Both the position numbers and the translations under genes were made by a program. A stretch of 64,000 nt of DNA from contig JABARV010000017.1 of NCBI GenBank assembly GCA_019186965.1, positions 62,001-126,000 of the forward strand. The letters run 5' to 3'. Every line of letters begins with the position of its first letter. Within the stretch, counting starts at the first letter, position 1. Source of the DNA: Turneriella sp. (GTDB lineage Bacteria > Spirochaetota > Leptospiria > Turneriellales > Turneriellaceae). The notes under the pieces were generated by a model. The model had not been told where the DNA came from and searched no databases. It saw nothing but the letters and a program-made list of their open reading frames with translations. Below are positions 1-8,690 of this stretch, one piece after another.

Positions 1-661
1 GCTACTTTATGGACTTTTGCCTTCTATTGAAATTAGCGAAGAGGTTTTTGAACGGGTAGACGCTTTAAAGGATAGCGAAGTCTATGCCGAGTTAACCCGA
101 ATAGATGCACACGCGGCTTTACAAAACCATCCGCACAACGTAGTGCGGATACGCCGCGCATTGGCGCTGTGCTTGGCGCAAGGGGAAAAGCCTATTAGCC
201 AGTTAAAGAAGGAAGGTGGGATAATCGACGACTTTAAAATCCAGATGCTCATTTTTGATTCCCCTCGGGACGTTTTACGTAAACGTATCCAAGCGCGTGT
301 CGCAAAGATGTTACACGAAGGGCTTGTAGATGAAATACAAAATGTATTTGATAAAATCCAGATTAATAGCAGGATGGTAGAATGGAAAAAAATTCCTGCC
401 CTTACAGGGATTGGTATCCGCGAGTTTTTTGGAGTGTACGATAAGACAAGAAAAACGCCTAAGGAACTTAGCAGTGTAGAGCTTCAAGAAGTTGTTAAGG
501 AGATAGAGCATAACTCCGCACGCTTGGTGAAGAGGCAACAGACATGGTTTAGGAATGCACAGCCAAAACCAAAAGATACAAAAACAGTTGACCCGTCTTA
601 TGAAAATGAACTAATTGCCGCGCTTCACGAGGTAATTGACCCAAGGCTCTACTATGACTAA
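1..661 (+). CDS. miaA: tRNA dimethylallyltransferase MiaA, C-terminal part (5' end outside window)
   Basis: The enzyme transfers a dimethylallyl group to A37 of tRNAs reading UNN codons. The reading frame is open from the first bases of the window, so the N-terminal P-loop and substrate region are missing. Visible MiaA signatures are a run like D[18 protein letters not shown] (about residues 30-50 of the visible part), the helical segment [20 protein letters not shown], and the terminal [15 protein letters not shown], which matches the conserved RQxTWFR end of the family. The stop overlaps the hfq start by 8 bases, the classic miaA-hfq arrangement, so the two are probably co-transcribed. A TTG at 17 is in frame but is internal to the family alignment and is not the true start. 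Confidence 0.95.
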   Translation, partial: LLYGLLPSIEISEEVFERVDALKDSEVYAELTRIDAHAALQNHPHNVVRIRRALALCLAQGEKPISQLKKEGGIIDDFKIQMLIFDSPRDVLRKRIQARVAKMLHEGLVDEIQNVFDKIQINSRMVEWKKIPALTGIGIREFFGVYDKTRKTPKELSSVELQEVVKEIEHNSARLVKRQQTWFRNAQPKPKDTKTVDPSYENELIAALHEVIDPRLYYD

Positions 662-899
662 GAACAATTTACAAGATTACATTTTAAACCAAATACGCAA
701 AGAAAAAATGGGAATCACCATTTACCTTTCGAATGGAGTTCCCATAAAGGGTAGGGTTGTCAGTTTTGATAATTTTACGATTGTGCTCGAACACGACCAT
801 AAACAGACATTGGTTTATAAGCATGCAGTAACAACAATATCTCCCGAAAAACCTATACGAATGCATGCACCCGAAGGCGCCGATGCCGACGAATCATAA
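654..899 (+). CDS. hfq: RNA chaperone Hfq
   Basis: Hfq is a hexameric Sm-like protein that pairs small RNAs with mRNAs. The 81-residue product carries QD at 7-8, the Sm1 strand region ([19 protein letters not shown], 28-46) with F41, and the Sm2 motif YKHAVTTI with Y55-K56-H57. These are the residues that form the proximal RNA-binding pocket in E. coli Hfq, at nearly the same positions. I chose the ATG at 654 over an upstream in-frame start at 636 because the family begins MxKxxLQD. The C-terminal tail is short and acidic (GADADES), unlike the long tail of enterobacterial Hfq. It overlaps the miaA stop, so translational coupling is likely. Confidence 0.97.
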   Translation: MTKNNLQDYILNQIRKEKMGITIYLSNGVPIKGRVVSFDNFTIVLEHDHKQTLVYKHAVTTISPEKPIRMHAPEGADADES

Positions 900-914
900 A
901 CCTTTTTAATCCCC

Positions 915-1880
915 GTGGTTACCGATTTTTTTAGACGCCTAATCCAAATTATTGCGATTGCCTCAATCGCAGCGGTGCTTTATTTCAATTTTTTATCGGT
1001 ACCTTCGGGATACACAGCGTTCCTCGTTTCACAGGTTTCCTCCGAAGGGGGGCTTGAAAATCGCGGAGTATACCAATATGGTTCTGGAGTTACTTTTGTA
1101 CCAACGCTTTTTGTGCCCAACCGTTGGCAAAAATTCCAAATAGAGACGCGTACAAAAGTACAGGAAATTAAAATAAAGCTTCCTTTGCGTTATAGCGCAT
1201 ACTTGCGGCTAAACGACCTTTTTTATGTACAACTTAAAATAAAAATCGATGGAAAAATTCCGGAAAATGAAGCGTACAACGCTATAAAGGCTCTAGCGTG
1301 GAAGCCTACCGAACGTGAAAAATATATCGAAGAACAGTTTCATCTTTTAGCGTCTGAGTTTTTTATGGAAGTTAAAGAAGACGAAAAAAATTTAGAGAGA
1401 GCAAAGGCTCAGCTAATTACCTTTTTTAATCGCACAAATTTAGCCGAAGTGCAAAAAAGGCTCCAAACGCAATTAAACTCCACTTGGTTTACCCTTCAAG
1501 ATATTGAACTCAAAGAAATTTATGTTCCCGATAGCGCTCTTTACGCAGCGCAAATACGTGATTTGGGCGATGTTGCAAAGGCAGACCGTGCTGCACTTTT
1601 GGCACAAATTTCTAAAGAGGCAGATCTTGCGCTTGAACGTAAAAGAAACTTAGAAGAAATTGCCAAAGCAGAGCGTATGGGTGAAATGATCCGTGAAAAT
1701 CCTGCAATACTGGAATACTATAAAATTGAAAAAATTGCCCCCCGTGCAGGGAGTGTAATACTCGACGTGGCATCGGGGCTTAAGGGAGAGAAAAATCTTC
1801 CATTAGATTTTAAAACAAAAAGAGGGTTGGATGGCAAAAGCGAAAACAGCGAAGGCGGAGAGATCGGTAGAGCAAACTAA
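915..1880 (+). CDS. SPFH/band 7 (prohibitin-like) membrane-anchored protein
   Basis: The 321-residue protein has one N-terminal membrane segment (about 8-28), a beta-rich region starting SVPSGYTAFLVSQ that resembles the start of SPFH/band 7 domains, and a charged helical region (about 150-280) rich in E, K, R and A, as in prohibitin/flotillin-type proteins. Such proteins form membrane scaffolds or modulate membrane proteases; the specific role here is unknown. The start is GTG at 915, 15 bases after hfq, so it probably belongs to the miaA-hfq transcript. The last 50 bases overlap the next gene in a different frame. The domain call rests on overall architecture rather than a catalytic motif, so it is moderately secure. 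Confidence 0.6.
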   Translation: MVTDFFRRLIQIIAIASIAAVLYFNFLSVPSGYTAFLVSQVSSEGGLENRGVYQYGSGVTFVPTLFVPNRWQKFQIETRTKVQEIKIKLPLRYSAYLRLNDLFYVQLKIKIDGKIPENEAYNAIKALAWKPTEREKYIEEQFHLLASEFFMEVKEDEKNLERAKAQLITFFNRTNLAEVQKRLQTQLNSTWFTLQDIELKEIYVPDSALYAAQIRDLGDVAKADRAALLAQISKEADLALERKRNLEEIAKAERMGEMIRENPAILEYYKIEKIAPRAGSVILDVASGLKGEKNLPLDFKTKRGLDGKSENSEGGEIGRAN

Positions 1881-2946
1881 ACCAGTAAAGACCGCCAAAC
1901 AATTCCAGAACAACGGTAAACCTTTCGTGATGATTATGGCGGGTGGCTCTGGCACGCGCTTGTGGCCATTAAGCCGTATAAGTCGACCAAAGCAGTTAAT
2001 CCACATTGCGAGCCAAAAGACTCTTATCGAAGAAGCTGTCGATAGGGCACGTCTTTTGACGAGTAACGACCGCATTTACATTGGTACAAATAAAGAACTT
2101 GCTATACAAATACAAAAAATTGTTAAGCTCGATAAAAAACAGTATTTGTTAGAACCTGCGCAAAGAAACACTGCGCCCATTATTGCGTATTTCCTTTCGT
2201 TCTTAAAAAAAAATGGGGCAGATGACCAGTCGGGTGTTGTTATCCTTGCCGCAGACCACCATATCGCGCCTAAAGAAGCGTGGGTCGAAACGGTAAAACT
2301 TGCGCTCAAACGTGCAGGGGAAAGAATTTGGTGCATGGGAATTAAACCCACGCGTGCCGAAACAGGGTATGGATACATTGAAAAAGGGATTGAAATTGCT
2401 CCAAGGTTAAGTGCGATTGCGAGCTTTCGCGAAAAACCCGATTACCAAACAGCGAGCCACTACCAAACGACCGAACGCCATTTTTGGAACTCGGGAATGT
2501 TTATCTTTTCTATTGCACGCATGCGCGAAGATTTGCGCATTTACCAAAGCGCAATGCTTAAACTTGCAGACGATTGTGCGCAAAACCCTAAAATGTTCCC
2601 AAAATCCTTTTTAAAAATGGAGAACATTTCCATCGACTACGCTATTTTAGAAAAAACAAAAAAAGTAGGGCTGGTTGAGGCGGATTTTCTTTGGGACGAT
2701 GTAGGTTCGTTCGATGCAATGGCGCGTATTTACCCCGCGGACGAAACGGGAAATTATGTTATCGAAGGTAATGTAATTTGCGAACGCGCCAAAGGAAACA
2801 TTGTTAAATCAAAAATGACAGTCGCTCTTTTGGGTATTGAAAACTGTGTTATTATAGAAGACAAAGGTGTGCTTCTTGTCGCTAAGCGTGAGGCTCTCCA
2901 GGAAATTAAGGAGCTACGTGCAAAAGCAGATAAAAAACTGCTTTAA
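1831..2946 (+). CDS. manC: Mannose-1-phosphate guanylyltransferase (ManC-like)
   Basis: The enzyme makes GDP-mannose from mannose-1-phosphate and GTP, feeding polysaccharide or LPS synthesis. The nucleotidyltransferase signature GGSGTRLWPLSR is at about 38-49, followed by RPKQ. Later family motifs are FREKPD, WNSGMFIF, DYAILEK and WDDVGSFDA. At 371 residues it is the single-domain form without the C-terminal cupin isomerase domain of bifunctional ManC/AlgA. A Lys/Ala-rich stretch of about 30 residues precedes the first strand. No other ATG, GTG or TTG lies in frame before the core, and AGAGGG precedes the ATG at 1831, so this start and the 50-base overlap with the upstream gene appear real. 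Confidence 0.9.
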   Translation: MAKAKTAKAERSVEQTKPVKTAKQFQNNGKPFVMIMAGGSGTRLWPLSRISRPKQLIHIASQKTLIEEAVDRARLLTSNDRIYIGTNKELAIQIQKIVKLDKKQYLLEPAQRNTAPIIAYFLSFLKKNGADDQSGVVILAADHHIAPKEAWVETVKLALKRAGERIWCMGIKPTRAETGYGYIEKGIEIAPRLSAIASFREKPDYQTASHYQTTERHFWNSGMFIFSIARMREDLRIYQSAMLKLADDCAQNPKMFPKSFLKMENISIDYAILEKTKKVGLVEADFLWDDVGSFDAMARIYPADETGNYVIEGNVICERAKGNIVKSKMTVALLGIENCVIIEDKGVLLVAKREALQEIKELRAKADKKLL

Positions 2947-2962
2947 TAAGATTTTCTTTAAT

Positions 2963-3580
2963 TTAAGGATTATTTTTTTCCATTTGCGTGCGGATTTTCT
3001 GGTACGCTAAATTAAGTTTTTGAAAAACGGTTGAACGCGCAAGCCCTGTTTCTTCGACAATTTCTTCTATTTTTTTGTTTTGGAAAAAACGGAGTTCTAT
3101 AAGAAGCGTTAGTTCTTTAGGAAGTTTACGGATGGCGGAGAGCATGCTATCAATTTGTTCTTTTTCAAAAACAGTATCTTCAATATCTTCGTTGTGCGCG
3201 TGTTGCTGCTCAAAAAAATTGTTTTGTGGAGAAAGTTGAATTTCTTTACGCCGTTTATGCAAAAACTTCTCCGCAGTGCGGAATAAAATAGTCGTTGCCC
3301 ACGAAAGGAAAGGGCGGTCGGGGTTGTAACGGATAAGCGCTGTGTAGCACTCGAGCCAAAAATCCTGTACAATTTCGTCGCACGTCGCTGCGTCTAAACC
3401 ATAGCGCAAGCCAATCAGCCTTGAAAATGCACTGTGGTGGCGCTCAACAAGTACAGCAAAAATTTGTTCGGCGCTATCTTCTATTTTTCGCGCACTATTG
3501 TCTTTGCCGAGTAGCTCTTCTTGAAGCTCAGCACGCTTTAACTGCCGTATAATTTCTTCGTCTTTGAGCGTCTCGAACAT
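2963..3580 (-). CDS. RNA polymerase sigma factor, ECF-like sigma-70 family
   Basis: The protein directs RNA polymerase to a specific promoter set. Region 2 is visible as CDEIVQDFWLECYTALIRYNP followed by FLSWATTILFRTAEKFLHKRRK (core and -10 contacts). Region 4 is visible as LPKELTLLIELRFFQ then IEEIVEETGLARSTVFQKLNLAYQKIR, a helix-turn-helix for the -35 element. An acidic, Gln-rich linker of about 30 residues separates them. No anti-sigma gene is adjacent on this strand, which is unusual for ECF factors. I prefer the ATG at 3580; a GTG at 3652 would add 24 residues, and neither has a clear ribosome binding site. It converges with manC. Confidence 0.85.
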   Translation of the reverse strand: MFETLKDEEIIRQLKRAELQEELLGKDNSARKIEDSAEQIFAVLVERHHSAFSRLIGLRYGLDAATCDEIVQDFWLECYTALIRYNPDRPFLSWATTILFRTAEKFLHKRRKEIQLSPQNNFFEQQHAHNEDIEDTVFEKEQIDSMLSAIRKLPKELTLLIELRFFQNKKIEEIVEETGLARSTVFQKLNLAYQKIRTQMEKNNP

Positions 3581-3918
3581 ATAATGAAATGCCGGTACCG
3601 AGACGCCGTTGTCATTTGCAGAATTGAACCCGCAAATAATTAAGGAAGCCACGAGGCACGTATTACTCTTCGGGGTGTACCCCTACTTTTACGCGTGCCA
3701 AAGTTGGGTTTAGGACGGGCGAGCCGCGCTTCCCTTAAGCTTCCAGGTTTGTAACATTGGTTCAAATCTAGAAAAAGAAAGCCCGAACGTTCCAGAAACC
3801 GGCAAACCTATGTGCGGGATAGCACGGCGACTGCAAGTACAAAATGACCAATTGCCGTTGTCGCATAGATTTCATAGTCTTTATTTACAGTATGTTTTTA
3901 AGATACACGTAGTTCTTT
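3581..3918. other. Divergent intergenic region between sigma factor and pth
   Basis: About 340 bases separate the divergent sigma-factor and pth starts. It holds a small perfect hairpin, GGGGTGTACCCC (3672-3683), and a T-loop-like GGTTCAAATCT near 3759 that lacks a tRNA cloverleaf around it. I see no convincing ORF or known riboswitch. Regulatory sequence for both genes is expected here, but I cannot place promoters with confidence. Confidence 0.4.
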
Positions 3919-4455
3919 GTGCCTAAAAAAATTTTAGTGGTTGGCCTCATGAACCCCGGGGAGAAGTACCGCTATACACGGCATAACGCTGGAGAGATGG
4001 CCTTGGATCTCCTTTTTCCCGATGCAAAATACCGCGTGAGTAAACCGCTCCAAGGAGAAATTGCGGAAGTTGCCGAAAATGGATACCAGTTTTATTTACT
4101 TAAACCCCACACATTCATGAATCTTTCTGGCACAAGCGTAAGCAATGCGCTAAAAAAATTCTCTATAAAGCCAAACCAAATGGTAGTACTCCATGACGAA
4201 GTAGAGCTTAGCCCCAACGGTGTGCGCTACAAATTCGGCGGTGGCCACAAAGGGCATAATGGGTTGCGTAGCATCATGGCAAATTTAGGAACGGGAGATT
4301 TCCACCGTATCCGCATTGGGGTAGGGCGGCCCAAGGATGATTCACGCGGTATTGCTGATTATTTACTTTCGTTTCAGGCCGAAAAAGAACGTGTTAAAAA
4401 AGAAGAGCTTATTCCATGTTGGAAAATAGCGTTGGATGCCCTCAATAATGCTTGA
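3919..4455 (+). CDS. pth: Peptidyl-tRNA hydrolase
   Basis: Pth cleaves peptidyl-tRNAs released by stalled ribosomes, recycling tRNA. Conserved elements are present in order: VVGLMNPGEKYRYTRHNAGE, where the first Asn and the TRHN histidine are the substrate and catalytic residues; PHTFMNLSG; VVLHDEVELSPNGVRYKFGG with the catalytic aspartate; GHKGHNGLRS; and FHRIRIGVGRP. At 178 residues it has normal length. The start is GTG at 3919 with no obvious Shine-Dalgarno sequence. It is the first plus-strand gene after a long divergent intergenic region. Confidence 0.96.
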   Translation: MPKKILVVGLMNPGEKYRYTRHNAGEMALDLLFPDAKYRVSKPLQGEIAEVAENGYQFYLLKPHTFMNLSGTSVSNALKKFSIKPNQMVVLHDEVELSPNGVRYKFGGGHKGHNGLRSIMANLGTGDFHRIRIGVGRPKDDSRGIADYLLSFQAEKERVKKEELIPCWKIALDALNNA

Positions 4456-4552
4456 CCGTCGCGGCGGGTAGAGGGGCGCTGCTATATACTTGCGGTACGG
4501 ATTTATAGCAAAAATGTTAAAAATCCCGTAATTGCATATTTTTGGAGGAAGC

Positions 4553-4984
4553 ATGAAGAAAATTTTTTTAGCGCTTGTCGCGATTACTTTTGCGACGTCG
4601 GGAATATTGGCAGAAGATATTACTGGCGTTTGGAAGACAATCGACGACGAAACAGGAAAAGCCAAATCGCATGTCAATATTTGGGTGCATAACGGAGTTG
4701 CGTACGGTAAAATTACAAAACTCTTAAACCGTGGCCCTAACGAAGAGGCAGATCCATTGTGCACGAAATGCACGGGTGAATCGAAAAATAAAAAGATTAT
4801 TGGCCTTACTATTATCTGGGGATTAAAGCAAGATGACGGTGAGTGGAAAGGTGGTCACATTATGGATCCTAATAACGGAAAAATCTATAAGTGTAAAATA
4901 AAGCGCGAAGGTAATCTTTTAAAGGTACGTGGCTTTATTGGTTTTTCTCTTATTGGCCGTACACAAACTTGGCATAAATTATAG
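4553..4984 (+). CDS. Secreted DUF2147-family protein
   Basis: The 143-residue product begins with a signal peptide (MKKIFLALVAITFATSGILAE, cleavage near 22). The mature part fits the DUF2147 pattern: DITGVWKTIDDETGKAKSHVNIW near the start, a CTKCTG pair of cysteines, IIGLTIIWGLK, and a terminal LKVRGFIGFSLIGRTQTWHKL. Proteins of this family are exported lipocalin-like beta proteins of unknown function. The ATG at 4553 follows GGAGG at the right spacing. The gene stands alone between pth and fliD. Confidence 0.8.
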   Translation: MKKIFLALVAITFATSGILAEDITGVWKTIDDETGKAKSHVNIWVHNGVAYGKITKLLNRGPNEEADPLCTKCTGESKNKKIIGLTIIWGLKQDDGEWKGGHIMDPNNGKIYKCKIKREGNLLKVRGFIGFSLIGRTQTWHKL

Positions 4985-5060
4985 TTGCCTAACATAGTAT
5001 GCGGTGCGGCAAGAAGCTTTCTTGAGCGCCGCTATACTTTAAGTTTATGCCTACTTTTGG

Positions 5061-5094
5061 CAAATTGAAAATGGCTTTAGCCTTTTTCAATTTG
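5061..5094 (+). promoter_or_regulatory. Stem-loop upstream of fliD
   Basis: The arms CAAATTGAAAA and TTTTCAATTTG pair, with a T-T mismatch and then GGC-TTTA-GCC closing the loop. It lies 29 bases before the fliD start and is not followed by a T-run, so it looks more like a leader hairpin or a terminator of the preceding gene lacking a classic tail than a strong intrinsic terminator. Just upstream, TAAGTTT and GGCAAAT separated by 12 bases weakly resemble a flagellar sigma-28 promoter. Confidence 0.5.
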
Positions 5095-5123
5095 CGTCGA
5101 AGTAAAGAATAGGGAAAAAAGAC

Positions 5124-7193
5124 ATGCCAGCGCCTCAAATGTCCGGTCTCGCATCGGGAATTGACACCAAAGATATTGTACGTAAACTTGTCGAAGTTGA
5201 AAGGGCGCCAATTACCCGCTTAGAAAATAACAAGCGCGAACTTTCCGATACAAACAAGGCGTTGAACGAATTACGTAAACGCACAAAAACCCTCCAAGAT
5301 GCCCTCCATGCAATGACCTCCTTTGAGGCAGCTTTTGAACAAAAAAGGCTTAAAGCAGAACCTCCTGGAATTTTAGACGGGAGTGTACGTAAAAACGCAC
5401 CCCTTTCAACACATACCGTTAATGTCTTGCAACTTGCGTCGAAATTGAGCATTGCAACAAGCCCACTTGAAACGGGTAAAAAGCTTCCCGCTGCACGAAT
5501 AAAAATCGGCGACACCAGTTCAAATTTTACAGGAGGCACGCTATCTGCCCTGCGCGAACACCTCCAAAAATACCATGGTAAACAAATAAATACAAGTATT
5601 GTGCAGGTAAAAGAGAATGAATCGATACTTGTTGTCGACAGCATCGAAGAAGGGGAAAACGCACTACTTAAAATTGAAGACCCTGACGGCCTTTTAAAAT
5701 CATTAGGGCTCATTAGCGGCGTGGCGTTACCCAATACAGATAAAAAAGAAAAAGCAAAACCAGACAAAAAAGAGGCTCCAAAAAAAGACGAAAAAGAAAC
5801 GGAGGAAATTGAGCTTTGGGCAGTCAATCCAGCGCAATTAGAGACAGCAGTAGGAGCTCCTCCTCAACTTAGCGAGGACAAGAAGTCAATGACTGTTCCG
5901 GAAAATTCTACAAGCCGGTATAAATTTTTGGCAGGGCAGTTAAGCGTAGCAAATAAGCGTTTAACAAAAATTTCGTTATCTGCAATGCCTCCCCAGGGCG
6001 CAGAGGCAAACGATGATGCGCCTGAAAGTTTGAACGATGGGGCACGCGATAATCTTAATATTAAGGGAATTGAACTTGAGACGTATAATATCACGCGGAC
6101 ACGCCGGAAGGAAATACTTAAAGATAGTGACTACGGTGTGGTATTGCGCTTTGAAAATGGAAGCGAAAAGAAAATTTCACTTAAAGGAAAATCTGGTAAA
6201 CAAGATTTCGCGGTTGAAGCTGGGTTAAATTCTGTCGATTTTTATTCTCTCGGCGCGGATGTCCTTTTTGAACCGATGGCGCTGACGTACATGGTGAAAC
6301 CACAACCTAAAATTGACCCAACAAATGAAGAGAAATCCCAAACTCCGCACGAAGCAGAGCAGAGAAAAGTTTTTCCAAACTTGATTCGGGCAGCGCAAAA
6401 CGCAGAACTCAAAATTGACGGTGTGCGTATTACCCGTAAAACAAACCGAAATTTATCGGATATTATCGAAGGTGTTTCGTTGAACCTTTTACGCGCCTCT
6501 ACAGATAACGTACAAACCGAAATTTTAAACGATAACGAGACTGCGCAAAAGCAGGTTGTAAGCTTTGTAAAAGCATACAACGAACTTTTGCAATTTGCCG
6601 ACGAGAACGCTAAAGTAGCCCGTGTTAAAGAAGCGGGAAGATACCAAGAGATGCGAAAAGAATCAGGGGTATTGGCAACAAATGCAACAATCCGCCAGCT
6701 TGTCAATGGGCTTAGGATGCATACGTCGAACGCGTATCCGACGTTGCGAGAACCCCATTTTCGTACTTTGGCACAAATTGGAATATCGACTGGCCCTATA
6801 GGTGCCGACAGAGAGGAAGTCATTAAAGGCTATTTACAGGTAGACGAGGCAAAACTGTCGCAAGCGTTCGCCGAATCGCCGCGTGCGGTAAAAGAACTTT
6901 TCGCAAGCGATATTAACGGCGATTTGCGTTTGGATAATGGGTATGCCTACGTAACGGAAAAGTTTTTAGAGCCGTTTACTCGCTTTACCCGTGGCCTTAT
7001 TACCGAGCAAATTAAATCCAATTCTGAACGCAGCAAACAAATAGACCGCGATATTAAGCGCCAAGAAGAACACGTTAAAAACTTTGAGGCCAAGCTACGC
7101 ACAAAATTTGGTTATATGGAAAGCTCTGTCATGAAGAGTAAATCAACAGGAAAGTATCTTAAACAAAAACTGGGTGTGAAAGAAGATCAATAA
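5124..7193 (+). CDS. fliD: Flagellar filament cap protein FliD (HAP2)
   Basis: FliD caps the growing flagellar filament and guides flagellin folding. The N-terminus SGLASGIDTKDIVRKLVEVERAPI is the conserved FliD_N start, followed by a long heptad-rich helix (about 35-65). The C-terminal half contains VVSFVKAYNELLQFADENA and a closing coiled-coil helix (about 635-670), as expected for FliD_C. The 689-residue length is near that of other spirochaete FliDs. Two features are odd: a Lys/Glu low-complexity insert at about 207-235, and another charged linker with GAEANDDAPES near 300. AGGGAAAAAAG precedes the ATG. Its presence implies periplasmic flagella. Confidence 0.92.
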   Translation: MPAPQMSGLASGIDTKDIVRKLVEVERAPITRLENNKRELSDTNKALNELRKRTKTLQDALHAMTSFEAAFEQKRLKAEPPGILDGSVRKNAPLSTHTVNVLQLASKLSIATSPLETGKKLPAARIKIGDTSSNFTGGTLSALREHLQKYHGKQINTSIVQVKENESILVVDSIEEGENALLKIEDPDGLLKSLGLISGVALPNTDKKEKAKPDKKEAPKKDEKETEEIELWAVNPAQLETAVGAPPQLSEDKKSMTVPENSTSRYKFLAGQLSVANKRLTKISLSAMPPQGAEANDDAPESLNDGARDNLNIKGIELETYNITRTRRKEILKDSDYGVVLRFENGSEKKISLKGKSGKQDFAVEAGLNSVDFYSLGADVLFEPMALTYMVKPQPKIDPTNEEKSQTPHEAEQRKVFPNLIRAAQNAELKIDGVRITRKTNRNLSDIIEGVSLNLLRASTDNVQTEILNDNETAQKQVVSFVKAYNELLQFADENAKVARVKEAGRYQEMRKESGVLATNATIRQLVNGLRMHTSNAYPTLREPHFRTLAQIGISTGPIGADREEVIKGYLQVDEAKLSQAFAESPRAVKELFASDINGDLRLDNGYAYVTEKFLEPFTRFTRGLITEQIKSNSERSKQIDRDIKRQEEHVKNFEAKLRTKFGYMESSVMKSKSTGKYLKQKLGVKEDQ

Positions 7194-7207
7194 ATTGCTA
7201 TAATTAT

Positions 7208-7954
7208 TCAATACCCCATTATGGTGTCATGGATTGCGCGGCGCAGTACAATTCGTACGTCTTTATCTAATTCTATTTCCATAGCGCGTTCTAAATCGGC
7301 TAGGGCTTCTTTATTTTTAGAGTCTCCCAAAATTTCAGCTGTACGCATGCGAGCAGCGCGGTCTGCGCTATAGAGTATTTTGGTAAGAAGGGAAATATTT
7401 TCTACATTCGCCCCGTTATGGCGTAGCGCTGCGCCCAAGAGTTCTGCCCGTATAAGATCGTCTTTTTCTTGTTTAGCAAGGTTTGCCGCTTGTACAGAGG
7501 CATCTTTATCGTCGATATCGTAAAATGCACGCGCAGTACGCCGGCGGATATAATCGCTTTTGTCAGTAGCATAAGCAGATAACGTCTTTACATCCGCCTT
7601 GTTACCAATAAGCCCTAAAGCGCCAATCATAGCGCCTTTTGCATACACATCTTCTTCTTTAGAAAGCATCTGCAAAAGAGGTTCACGCGCTTCAATGGCG
7701 CGGAGCCTGCCCAGAGCGTTTGCGCTTTCACGGCGCAGGACGGCGTTTTCTTTCCCTTCTTTCTTAAGTTGCGCAATAATAGGGAAAATACATTTTTGTA
7801 TTTTGCTGACTGCACATTCGCGGATTGCATTTTCTTGGCGGCTAGCGCTTTCTTCGCTTACCTCGGTTGCCCGTCTTATACGGTAATCCGTGCTTGTTTC
7901 CGCATAGAGTGCAAACGAAGCTAAGGCATAAATGGTGAAGCGGATAACTCTCAT
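7208..7954 (-). CDS. Exported HEAT-repeat protein
   Basis: The 248-residue protein starts with a likely signal peptide (MRVIRFTIYALASFALYAE). The mature region is built of helical pairs of HEAT/PBS-lyase type: RRESANALGRLRAIEAREPLLQML, VYAKGAMIGALGLIGNKADV, YIRRRTARAFYDIDD, RAELLGAALRH, RMRTAEILGDSKNKEALADL. Such repeats bind other proteins. The ATG at 7954 is preferred to a start 69 bases upstream because it opens directly on the signal peptide. It is divergent from the lipoprotein gene at 8041, and its stop lies 14 bases from the fliD stop. Confidence 0.75.
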   Translation of the reverse strand: MRVIRFTIYALASFALYAETSTDYRIRRATEVSEESASRQENAIRECAVSKIQKCIFPIIAQLKKEGKENAVLRRESANALGRLRAIEAREPLLQMLSKEEDVYAKGAMIGALGLIGNKADVKTLSAYATDKSDYIRRRTARAFYDIDDKDASVQAANLAKQEKDDLIRAELLGAALRHNGANVENISLLTKILYSADRAARMRTAEILGDSKNKEALADLERAMEIELDKDVRIVLRRAIHDTIMGY

Positions 7955-8040
7955 AAGGTTACGCCACAAATTGGTAGAGACGCCGTCAACGGTTTCTATA
8001 AAAAGTGTTGCCGCCGCCCGCAAAAATACAACGAGAGTAC

Positions 8041-8688
8041 GTGCGCCGTTTGGGGTTCTTTTTGCTTTTTGCTTTGCTATTTAGCTGTGCGGAAAATCAG
8101 TTGCAAACACGAGTTTACACTATTGGAGAAAATGGCTTACTTCTCCCCGCGGAAAAAGGAGAGGTTATACTTTCAAAAGAGCCGCAGCTTTTAAAACTTT
8201 CTTTTCCCGATTCTTCTTCTCTTGAAAATACCGCTGAACTCTATAAGCTTAAACCGGCAACAAAGAGTACACGTTTACCACCTCTTACATTTGTACAATT
8301 TGATTTTTCAAATAATGGTTTAACGGCGTGGAATATAAATCCTTCACAAATTATTTTTCAAGATACTCACGGAAGAAAGTTTAAAGCTGTTTCGGAAAAA
8401 AAGTATAACGAACGCTTTACATCTGTCGCGTATAACCGTTACGAATATAAAGTCTTTTATGCTTCACAGATTACAAAACGCGGCAAAGAAACTCCTAAAG
8501 ATTCGTTTGCGTTCCAATCGTTTTCTCCTTTTGAAACAATTTCGTTACAAGATGGCGAAGCGGGCTCGCAAATTCTTCCCTTTGATTTTATCCCCGAAGG
8601 CACCGAGTCCCTAACGGTTATTTGGGCAGACGGTAAAGACGCTAAAAAAGTAACAACATTCAAAATTTCGAGTGAGAGAGTAAAATAA
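8041..8688 (+). CDS. Predicted lipoprotein, function unknown
   Basis: The GTG at 8041, preceded by GAGAG, gives MRRLGFFLLFALLFSC, a lipoprotein signal with lipobox LFSC, so Cys16 would be acylated. The mature 200 residues are beta-rich with LTFVQFDFSNNGLTAWNINPSQIIFQD, which looks like an immunoglobulin-type fold, and end in SLTVIWADGKDAKKVTTFKI. I do not recognise a family. The stop is 2 bases from the next gene, so it is probably co-transcribed with the YhhN-like membrane protein. Confidence 0.7.
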   Translation: MRRLGFFLLFALLFSCAENQLQTRVYTIGENGLLLPAEKGEVILSKEPQLLKLSFPDSSSLENTAELYKLKPATKSTRLPPLTFVQFDFSNNGLTAWNINPSQIIFQDTHGRKFKAVSEKKYNERFTSVAYNRYEYKVFYASQITKRGKETPKDSFAFQSFSPFETISLQDGEAGSQILPFDFIPEGTESLTVIWADGKDAKKVTTFKISSERVK

Positions 8689-8690
8689 TT

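Noticed and set aside
3750-3790. T-loop-like GGTTCAAATCT suggesting a tRNA
   Set aside because: The flanking bases do not form a paired T-stem and no D-arm, anticodon arm or acceptor stem can be drawn around it.
5008-5039. Sigma-70 promoter for fliD around TATACT (5034-5039)
   Set aside because: No acceptable -35 hexamer lies 16-18 bases upstream, so only the weak sigma-28-like alternative was mentioned.
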